A stretch of 29,467 nucleotides of DNA from positions 1 through 29,467 of the forward strand of contig JAEZLW010000073.1 of assembly GCA_023415145.1 (NCBI GenBank), written 5' to 3'. The DNA is from Bacillota bacterium. Its GTDB lineage: Bacteria; Bacillota; Clostridia; Christensenellales; Aristaeellaceae. The notes under the pieces are model-generated. The model made no database searches, was not told the origin of the DNA, and saw only the letters and a program-made list of their open reading frames with translations. Shown here piece after piece: positions 15,767 to 22,928 of this stretch. Position numbers and translations under genes: made by a program. Each line of letters opens with the position of its first letter. Position 1 is the first letter of the stretch.

Positions 15767-18232
15767 ATGCCACAAAGTCAATTCATCAATCCTGCCATCG
15801 TACGTTCCAAAGGGGAACTGAAAATCCGAAGCATTCCTCTGAATGTGTATGAGAAAACCATGAAAGATGAGCGGGGAAATTTCTCCGATGGGGAACTTCT
15901 GAACATATACCATGACATGCGCGTCATCCGCGAGTTTGAGACGATGCTCTATTCCGTACGGACGACCAAGCAGTACAATGGCGTGGATTATGTGTACACC
16001 GGCCCCGCCCACCTGTACACCGGGCAGGAAGCCGCGGCTGTCGGCATGGCCTATACGCTGGATTTAAGCGATGCGATCTTCGGTTCGCACAGAAGCCACG
16101 GCGAAGTTCTCGCGCGCGGCTACAGCGCCATCAGGCAGCTAGACGATTCGGATTTGCTGAAAATCATGCAAAGCTTCAACGGCGGCAAAACACTCGCGGC
16201 CATTGAAAAGCGTGCGGTCGGCGATGTGAAACGCATGGCCGGAGACTTTTTGCTGTACGGCTTCATGGCGGAGCTTTTTGGCCGTGAAAACGGATTCACA
16301 AAGGGTTTGGGCAACTCCATGCATGTGTTCTTTACACCGTTCGGAATCTATCCGAACAACGCCATCGTAGGCGGCAGCGCAGGCATCACGGTTGGTGCAG
16401 CGCTATTCAAGAAGATTATGCGTGAAAAAGGCATCGTTGTCTGCAACATTGGCGACGGTTCCCTGGGCTGCGGCCCGGTATGGGAAGCGATGAACTACGC
16501 TTCGATGGATCAATTTGCAAAGCTGTGGGACGATGCGCACAAAGGCGGATTGCCGCTGATCTTCAACGTGTTCAACAACGGCTACGGCATGGGCGGGCAA
16601 ACCGATGGCGAAACAATGGCCTATGGCATCCTTGCCCGCGTAGGCGCAGGCATCAACCCTGACGCGCTTCACGCCGAGCGCGTGGACGGCTATAACCCGC
16701 TGGCCGTGATTGACGCGTACAAACGCAAGCGCAAGATCCTTGAGGAGCGGCGCGGTCCGGTTCTTTTGGATGTGGTCACCTACCGCTTTGCCGGGCACTC
16801 GGCCACCGACGCGTCCACCTACCGCACCAAAGAGGAGATCGAAGCCTGGCAGGATGTGGACCCGCTGAAAACATACCGCGCCGAGCTTATTGCCTGCGGC
16901 GTTGCATCAGAGGACACCCTTTTGACCATCGAGCAAAGCATCAAGAATGATATTACCCAAATCATGAAAGTTGCCATCGACAACAATATTTCGCCGCGCC
17001 TTGATTTACAGAAGGACCCCGATGCCGTACGCCAATTCAACTTCTCAAACGAGCACATTGAAAAGCGCGGGGACAGCGTTCCCGAAGTGCTGATTCCGCT
17101 TACAGAAAACAGCCGTGTCAAAAAATTGGCACAAAAAGAACGCTTCGCGTTTGACAAGGAAGGCAAGCCTGTCAGCAAGCTGAAGCAGTTCACCATCCGG
17201 GATGCGCTGTTTGAAGCCATCCTCACCAAATTCTACGAAGATCCTACCCTGATCGCCTTTGGTGAGGATAACCGGGATTGGGGCGGCGCGTTTGGCGTAT
17301 ATGGCGGCATGACGGAGTCACTCCCCTATCACCGGTTCTTCAATTCGCCGATCAGCGAAAGCACGATTGTTGCCAGTGCTGTCGGCTATGCGCTGATGGG
17401 CGGACGTGCCATACCCGAATTGATGTACTGCGACTTCCTGGGCCGTGCCGGCGATGAGGTATTCAACCAACTGGCCAAATGGCAGGCTATGAGTGCCGGA
17501 GCGCTGAAGGTGCCCGTTGTGCTTCGCGTGTCCGTCGGCAGCAAGTATGGCGCCCAGCACGCGCAGGATTGGACGAGCCTGGTTACGCATGTGCCGGGGC
17601 TTAAGGTTTGCTACCCCGTTACGCCGTATGACGCGAAGGGCTTGATGAATGCTGCACTTTCGGGCAGCGATCCCGTTGTGTTCTTTGAAAGTCAGAAGCT
17701 TTACGATATGGGTGAGCAGTTCCACCAGGGCGGCGTGCCCGAGGGATATTACGAGATTCCCCTTGGCGAACCGGATGTAAAGCTGTCCGGCAATGATGTG
17801 ACAATCCTGTCCGTCGGCGCAGCGCTGTATGCTGCTATCGACGCGGCGAAACAACTGGAAGCATACGGCCTGAGCGCCGAGGTCATCGACGCGCGCAGCC
17901 TGGTGCCGTTCAATTATGAAAAAGTCGTGGCCTCCGTGAAAAAGACAGGCCGGATCGTACTCATATCCGATGCATGCGAGCGGGGCAGCCATCTAAATGA
18001 CTTCGCGCGAAACATCACGGAGTTCTGTTTTGGTTATCTGGATGCACCGCCTGTCGTTGTGGGAGCGCCCAATGCCATCAGCCCCTGCCCCGAACTGGAG
18101 CAATACTATTATCCGCAGGCCAGTTGGGTTTTGTCGGCCATCCATGAAAAGATTTTGCCCCTGCCGGGGTATGTGCCGGAGTTCAATTACCAGACGCTGG
18201 AAAAGATCCGCCGTGTGAAGCTGGGGATATAA
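15767..18232 (+). CDS. Fused E1 alpha-beta ketoacid/acetoin dehydrogenase, thiamine-dependent
   Basis: The protein has 821 residues and joins the two E1 subunits that most bacteria encode separately. Residues 40-410 are the alpha half: the thiamine-diphosphate motif begins GDGS (229-232) and ends with NN (270-271), and the phosphorylation-loop-like RFAGHSATDASTYRTKEE is kept. A hinge of about 40 residues follows. The beta half (about 460-821) starts KQFTIRDALFEAIL, carries the conserved glutamate in FGEDN, then GYALMGGRAIPELMYCDF and a transketolase C-terminal domain (LSVGAALYAAIDAAKQL, VIDARSLVPF). AGGAGG precedes the start and the gap from E3 is 11 bases. Fused E1 proteins of this size occur among branched-chain and acetoin types. 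Substrate is unknown; the neighbours suggest a rhamnose-derived product. Confidence 0.9.
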   Translation: MPQSQFINPAIVRSKGELKIRSIPLNVYEKTMKDERGNFSDGELLNIYHDMRVIREFETMLYSVRTTKQYNGVDYVYTGPAHLYTGQEAAAVGMAYTLDLSDAIFGSHRSHGEVLARGYSAIRQLDDSDLLKIMQSFNGGKTLAAIEKRAVGDVKRMAGDFLLYGFMAELFGRENGFTKGLGNSMHVFFTPFGIYPNNAIVGGSAGITVGAALFKKIMREKGIVVCNIGDGSLGCGPVWEAMNYASMDQFAKLWDDAHKGGLPLIFNVFNNGYGMGGQTDGETMAYGILARVGAGINPDALHAERVDGYNPLAVIDAYKRKRKILEERRGPVLLDVVTYRFAGHSATDASTYRTKEEIEAWQDVDPLKTYRAELIACGVASEDTLLTIEQSIKNDITQIMKVAIDNNISPRLDLQKDPDAVRQFNFSNEHIEKRGDSVPEVLIPLTENSRVKKLAQKERFAFDKEGKPVSKLKQFTIRDALFEAILTKFYEDPTLIAFGEDNRDWGGAFGVYGGMTESLPYHRFFNSPISESTIVASAVGYALMGGRAIPELMYCDFLGRAGDEVFNQLAKWQAMSAGALKVPVVLRVSVGSKYGAQHAQDWTSLVTHVPGLKVCYPVTPYDAKGLMNAALSGSDPVVFFESQKLYDMGEQFHQGGVPEGYYEIPLGEPDVKLSGNDVTILSVGAALYAAIDAAKQLEAYGLSAEVIDARSLVPFNYEKVVASVKKTGRIVLISDACERGSHLNDFARNITEFCFGYLDAPPVVVGAPNAISPCPELEQYYYPQASWVLSAIHEKILPLPGYVPEFNYQTLEKIRRVKLGI

Positions 18233-18277
18233 CAAAACCGGTTGTTGCGTGATGATAATGCTTGGAGGAAGAGCTTG

Positions 18278-20230
18278 ATGCGGGAAAAGATGCAAGAGCT
18301 TATAGATTTGTCCCACCGCTACGGGAGCGACGGGCGCTTTGTATTGGCTGGAGGCGGGAATACATCACATAAATCAGAGTGCGTACTATGTGTAAAAGCA
18401 TCCGGCACGCGCCTGGCCACTGTGGATGAGAGCGGTTTTGTGAAGATGAGCATGGAAAAGCTTCTTGCCATGTTCTCCAAAGTATACCCGGAAGGCGACA
18501 AACCGCGTGAGCAGGCAGCCCTTGTGGATATGCTTGATGCGCGCCTGCCCGGCGAAACAGCGCGCCCCAGTGTGGAATGCATGCTGCATGCCCTGTTCCC
18601 CCAGCCATTTGTACTGCATCTGCATCCCGCGCTGGTCAATGGCCTGACCTGCGGGAGGGACGGCGAAGCATCGTGCCAAGCGCTGTTCGGGGATGAAGCG
18701 GTCTGGATCCCATTAACAAAACCGGGCTATATTCTTGCAAAGACCTGTTATGACGTTTTTGAAGCGTACCGCCAAAAACACGGCAAAGCACCTGATCTTT
18801 TGTTCATGCAAAACCATGGGGTCATTGTCGCATCCGACACCGTGGATGGGTTGGATGCACTGATGGAGAAGGTTATGAAGGCTATTGGCCGCAAGGTCAC
18901 AGAAGAACCGGACCTAGAGGAACAGAGCGCACCTGATGAGGCAGTGGCTCTTGCGCCTGCACTGCGCATGCTGTACGCCCGCCTAAAGGGCAAGGGCTGT
19001 GCCGTATTTCATGCAAGCAGCGCAGTGAAGCGCCTGATAAAAGATGACGAGTCGCTTTCAAAGATTTCACAGCCCTTTACACCTGACCAGATCGTATACT
19101 GCAAAGCCGCCCTGCTTGTATTGGATGCGGATAATGACCCGGAAGCAAGCTTTGAAGCATTTGTCAATGAGAACGGTTATCCCCCGAAAATTACCGTACT
19201 GAAGGATGGCGGTGTGTTTGGCCTGGGCATGAGCAAGCATGAAGCAGATACAGCTCTTTCTCTGTTCCTCGATGCGGTGAAGATCGCCTGGTATGCCGGT
19301 TTCTATGGCGGCTGCCTTCCGCTGACGGAGGAGTTTACTAAGTTCATTCTTGATTGGGAGATCGAAAACTACCGGCAAAAGGTTGCCTTTTCAGCCGTCG
19401 GGGGCAAGCGCATGGATGGGAAAATCTGCGTTGTCACTGGCGCTGCGCAAGGCTTTGGGGAAGGCATTGCAAGAGCCATTGCATCGCAGGGCGGTTATGT
19501 CGTGATCGCGGACATGAATGATAAGGGCGCCGCAACCGTAGCCGAGTCGGTTTGCATGGAATATGGCGCAGGCACGGCCGTTAGCATTATGGTCAATGTA
19601 GCGGACGAAGCGTCCGTCAAGGCCATGCTTGATTATACCGTTTTGCAGTACGGCGGGCTGGATGTGTTCGTTTCCTGCGCCGGTATCCTCATCGCCGGCG
19701 GACTGGATACAATGAGCCTGGAGCATTTTCAAAAAGTAACGGCAGTGAACTACACGGGTTATTATCTATGCACCAAGCATGCCGCTGCCGTGATGAAGAT
19801 TCAGCGCAGGTACGCGAAAGACTATATGGCGGATATCATCGAGATCAATTCCAAAAGCGGCCTGGAGGGCAGCAAGGCAAACTTCGCTTATGCCGGCAGC
19901 AAATTCGGCGGAATCGGCCTCACCCAAAGCTTTGCGCTGGAGCTTGCGCCTTTTGGCGTGAAAGTAAACGCCATCTGCCCCGGCAACCTGCTGGACGGGC
20001 CGCTGTGGAGCGATCCGGAGCGGGGGCTTTTCAAGCAATATCTGGAGGCGGAAAAAGTACCCGGCGCAAAAACGGTGGAAGACGTTCGCCGTTTCTATGA
20101 ATCAAAGGTACCGCTTGGGCGGGGCTGCCAGGTGATGGATGTGGCGAAGGCCGTATTTTACATCGTAGAGCAAACATACGAAACCGGCCAGGCGATTCCC
20201 GTTACAGGCGGACAGGTGATGCTGAATTAA
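18278..20230 (+). CDS. Class II aldolase fused to short-chain dehydrogenase (rhamnulose-1-phosphate aldolase type)
   Basis: The protein has 650 residues. ATG 18278 follows TTGGAGGAAG; an earlier TTG lacks one. Residues 1-350 are a class II aldolase/adducin domain: GGGNTSHK (25-32), KASGT, acidic E100, zinc ligands H114 and H116 (HLHP) and H180 (QNHG). Residues 378-650 are a short-chain dehydrogenase: TGAAQGFGEG (387-396), S525, and Y538-x-x-x-K542. The arrangement is that of the RhaEW-type bifunctional aldolase/lactaldehyde dehydrogenase. It should split L-rhamnulose-1-phosphate to DHAP and L-lactaldehyde and then oxidise or reduce an aldehyde or polyol. The C-terminal part (CPGNLLDGPLWSDP, GQAIPVTGGQVMLN) recalls sorbitol-6-phosphate dehydrogenases (SorD) more than aldehyde-specific enzymes. 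The gap before it is 45 bases; the next gene starts on its stop codon. Confidence 0.85.
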   Translation: MREKMQELIDLSHRYGSDGRFVLAGGGNTSHKSECVLCVKASGTRLATVDESGFVKMSMEKLLAMFSKVYPEGDKPREQAALVDMLDARLPGETARPSVECMLHALFPQPFVLHLHPALVNGLTCGRDGEASCQALFGDEAVWIPLTKPGYILAKTCYDVFEAYRQKHGKAPDLLFMQNHGVIVASDTVDGLDALMEKVMKAIGRKVTEEPDLEEQSAPDEAVALAPALRMLYARLKGKGCAVFHASSAVKRLIKDDESLSKISQPFTPDQIVYCKAALLVLDADNDPEASFEAFVNENGYPPKITVLKDGGVFGLGMSKHEADTALSLFLDAVKIAWYAGFYGGCLPLTEEFTKFILDWEIENYRQKVAFSAVGGKRMDGKICVVTGAAQGFGEGIARAIASQGGYVVIADMNDKGAATVAESVCMEYGAGTAVSIMVNVADEASVKAMLDYTVLQYGGLDVFVSCAGILIAGGLDTMSLEHFQKVTAVNYTGYYLCTKHAAAVMKIQRRYAKDYMADIIEINSKSGLEGSKANFAYAGSKFGGIGLTQSFALELAPFGVKVNAICPGNLLDGPLWSDPERGLFKQYLEAEKVPGAKTVEDVRRFYESKVPLGRGCQVMDVAKAVFYIVEQTYETGQAIPVTGGQVMLN

Positions 20231-21564
20231 TGAAGGGCGTGGATGAAAACGCGATGAATGTTCCTGTCACGAAGACTATAGGCGCTGATTCCCTGCTCGC
20301 GCCGATCAATGAACCAACCGCCCAGGAACGGTTGAAGCATTTGTCCGGCTGTTTTGAGAGGTTCTCTTTGGGTGAGGCGCCGCTTCCCAAGCCCACCAGC
20401 TTTGTTAACAACCACATCCATACGACCTACTCCTTTTCTCCCTACTCGCCCAGCGATGCGGTATACCGCTCGTGGCTGAACGGTCTTGCCACCACCGGCA
20501 TCATGGATCATGATTCCGTATCCGGTGCGCTTGAGTTTATCGAAGCCGGAAAACTGCTGGGTATCGCCACGACAGTGGGCTTTGAATGCCGCTGCCGCAT
20601 GACGGATACTCCCTTCTCAAACCGTACCCTGAACAATCCGGATCAATCAGGCGTTGCCTACGTGGCCTGTCACGGCATTCCCCACCAGTTTATCAATGAG
20701 GCTGACAACTGGCTGAAGCCGTACCGGCAAAAGCGATTGTTGCGCAACCGGCGCATGACACAGCGGCTGAATGATCTTGTCAGTGATCCCGCGCTTATGC
20801 TGGATTTTGAAAAAGACATCCTGCCCTTGTCCCAGGCGGAGGAGGGAGGCTCGGTCACGGAAAGGCATATCCTTTTCGCGCTGGCGTGCAAGATCATCGA
20901 AGCTTACGGGCGAGGCGAGGCATTGCTTCAGCTTTTGAATGAACGGTTTGGCATATACGCTTCTGGAAAAGTACGGGAATCACTATTAAACAAGAGTGAT
21001 CCCTACTACGCATACCGTGTTCTGGGCTTATTGAAAAGCAGCTTGGTGGAGAAGTTTTATATTGACGCAGATGAAGAATGTCCGCATATCAGGGACTTTG
21101 TTGCTTTCGCAAAGTCTATTGGCGCAATCCCCGCCTATGCATACCTGGGGGATGTGGGCGAGTCGGTTACGGGGGACAAGAAGACCCAATCCTTTGAAGA
21201 TGTCTTTTTGGATGAACTGATCCCCTGGCTGAAGGAAACAGGGTTTACATCGGTCACGTACATGCCTACCAGAAACAGCCTGCAGCAGCTTTTACGCTTG
21301 ATGCAGCTCTGTGACCTATACGATCTGTTTCAGATTTCGGGTGAAGACATCAATACACCCTTCCAGCCGTTTGTGTGCGAGCAGCTTATGCGCAGCGAAT
21401 TCAGCCACCTGGTAACATCCGCATGGGCACTGATCGGGCACGAAAAGGCTGCCACCGCAAATTTGAGCCGGGGGATGTTCTCCGGTAATACCGTTATAAC
21501 GTATCCAACGCTAAAAGAGAGAATCTCGCATTTCGCTGCCATCGGCAAAGATGTGAAAGGATGA
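20230..21564 (+). CDS. PHP-domain metal-dependent hydrolase, unknown substrate
   Basis: The protein has 444 residues. Its start overlaps the upstream stop (TAATG), so it is translationally coupled. The PHP fold shows its metal ligands: H62-x-H64 (NHIHTTYSF), D93-H94-D95 (MDHDS), E119 (GFEC) and a later histidine in VACHGIPHQ. About 60 residues precede the first motif, and the C-terminal part (HIRDFVAFAKSIGAIPAYAYLG, SGEDINTP) closes the barrel. PHP proteins include histidinol phosphatases, polymerase-associated exonucleases and sugar-phosphate phosphatases; 444 residues and an insert of about 130 residues mark it as different from HisK-type enzymes. Given its neighbours, a sugar- or polyol-phosphate phosphatase is the best guess. 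It overlaps the next frame by 4 bases. Confidence 0.8.
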   Translation: MKGVDENAMNVPVTKTIGADSLLAPINEPTAQERLKHLSGCFERFSLGEAPLPKPTSFVNNHIHTTYSFSPYSPSDAVYRSWLNGLATTGIMDHDSVSGALEFIEAGKLLGIATTVGFECRCRMTDTPFSNRTLNNPDQSGVAYVACHGIPHQFINEADNWLKPYRQKRLLRNRRMTQRLNDLVSDPALMLDFEKDILPLSQAEEGGSVTERHILFALACKIIEAYGRGEALLQLLNERFGIYASGKVRESLLNKSDPYYAYRVLGLLKSSLVEKFYIDADEECPHIRDFVAFAKSIGAIPAYAYLGDVGESVTGDKKTQSFEDVFLDELIPWLKETGFTSVTYMPTRNSLQQLLRLMQLCDLYDLFQISGEDINTPFQPFVCEQLMRSEFSHLVTSAWALIGHEKAATANLSRGMFSGNTVITYPTLKERISHFAAIGKDVKG

Positions 21565-21569
21565 ATGAT

Positions 21570-22847
21570 ATGCAATCCACCGCGCTGAGGCTTTACGGAG
21601 CAAATGATTTGCGGCTTGAAACCTTCGAGCTTCCACCTATCAAAGAAGATGAGATGTTGGTAAAAATAATCTCGGACAGCATCTGTATGTCCAGCTACAA
21701 AGCAGCCATGCAAGGCGCGGCGCACAAGCGTGTGCCGGACAATGTTGCGCAAAATCCCGTTATATTGGGGCATGAGTTTTGTTCTGAGATTATTGAGGTT
21801 GGTGCAAAATGGGCAGACCAATACAAGCCCGGTCAGCATGCCTCGCTCCAGCCGGCACTGAAAGGCACGTATGATGCCACCGGGTATACTTTTCCATTTC
21901 TTGGCGGAAACGCGACGTATGGTATTATCCCATCCGTGTACATTGAAGCGGGAAATGTGATCCCTTTTGAAGGAGAATCCATGTTCTACGGTTCTTTGTC
22001 TGAACCGCTCTCGTGCGTGATCGGTGCGGTACATGCCTGTTATCACACAACCCAGGGCGAATACGTGCACGACATGGATATAAAGGAGGGCGGATGCGCT
22101 GCCATTCTTGCCGGTGCGGGACCGATGGGCCTGGTTATGATCGATTACCTGATCCATCGCACGCGCCGCAGCAAAAAGCTCGTCGTCACCGACATCGATG
22201 AGGCAAGGCTTATTTGGGCCAAGCGTGTCTTGCCGCCTCAGGAGGCCGCAAAAAACGGCGTGGAACTGATTTACCTCAATACCGGGAACGTGTCCGACCC
22301 GGTGGAAGAGCTCAAAAAGCTATCCGATGGCATGGGCTTTGATGAGGTGTTTGTGTTCGCTCCCGTGGCCGCCGTGGTGGAGCAAGCCGATGCGATCCTT
22401 GCCTACGACGGTTGTTTGAATTTCTTTGCCGGGCCTTCGAACCCTTCGTTTACGGCAAAATTCAACTTCTACAATGCGCACTACAATGCAACACACATTG
22501 TAGGAACATCCGGCGGAAATACGCTAGACATGCGCGAATCGCTTGACCTGGCGTCCCAGGGGCTGACCAATCCTGCCTTATTGGTAACGCACATCGGTGG
22601 TCTCGATGCTGCGAAAGACACAACGTTGAATCTGCCAAACATTCCGGGCGGCAAAAAGCTGATATACAACCACATCTCCCTGCCGCTGACAGCCATTGCC
22701 GATTTTGCGGAAAAGGGCAAAACCGACCCGTTGTTTTTGAAGCTTGCCCAGTTTTGCGACGAAACGGACGGTTTGTGGAACCTGAAGGCTGAACAGTATT
22801 TGCTTCAAAACGCTCCGGCTCTGAACCCAGACATGTATAGGGTATAA
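21570..22847 (+). CDS. Zinc-dependent polyol dehydrogenase resembling L-sorbose-1-phosphate reductase (SorE)
   Basis: The protein has 425 residues. Two starts are possible: ATG 21561 overlaps the PHP stop by four bases (ATGA) but abuts its ribosome site; ATG 21570 has AAAGG 9 bases upstream and is preferred. It is a medium-chain dehydrogenase with catalytic zinc residues C39, H68 and E69 (GHEF) but without the usual four-cysteine structural-zinc lobe. The NAD fold reads AILAGAGPMGLV, followed by VVTDID and an acidic DE, fitting NAD. The large insert around MDIKEGGCAAIL and the C-terminal GGKKLIYNHISLPLTAI resemble SorE, which reduces L-sorbose-1-phosphate. It is the last gene of the operon, 33 bases before a strong terminator. 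Confidence 0.8.
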   Translation: MQSTALRLYGANDLRLETFELPPIKEDEMLVKIISDSICMSSYKAAMQGAAHKRVPDNVAQNPVILGHEFCSEIIEVGAKWADQYKPGQHASLQPALKGTYDATGYTFPFLGGNATYGIIPSVYIEAGNVIPFEGESMFYGSLSEPLSCVIGAVHACYHTTQGEYVHDMDIKEGGCAAILAGAGPMGLVMIDYLIHRTRRSKKLVVTDIDEARLIWAKRVLPPQEAAKNGVELIYLNTGNVSDPVEELKKLSDGMGFDEVFVFAPVAAVVEQADAILAYDGCLNFFAGPSNPSFTAKFNFYNAHYNATHIVGTSGGNTLDMRESLDLASQGLTNPALLVTHIGGLDAAKDTTLNLPNIPGGKKLIYNHISLPLTAIADFAEKGKTDPLFLKLAQFCDETDGLWNLKAEQYLLQNAPALNPDMYRV

Positions 22848-22880
22848 CCCTTACTGCACCATTACGATGATCAATAAGCA

Positions 22881-22921
22881 GTACGGGCGGCTAATCTGCC
22901 GCCCGTACCGTCTTTTTTTTT
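22881..22921 (+). terminator. Terminator of the rhaA operon
   Basis: GTACGGGCGG (22881-22890) pairs perfectly with CCGCCCGTAC (22899-22908) around an 8-base loop, followed by CGTC and nine T. It follows the last operon gene by 33 bases. The reverse direction has no T-run, so it is one-way. Confidence 0.95.
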
Positions 22922-22928
22922 GCCCATA

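Noticed and set aside
17318..17992. 224-residue open frame antisense to the fused E1 gene
   Set aside because: Shadow of the E1 codon pattern; no start signals or recognisable domain.
18220..18277. Small inverted repeat AACAA-AACCGG-TTGTT after the E1 gene as a terminator
   Set aside because: Only 5 base pairs and no T-run; the operon most likely continues.
21330..22157. 275-residue open frame antisense across the PHP and SorE-like genes
   Set aside because: Runs across two real, coupled genes on the other strand; no ribosome site or family match.
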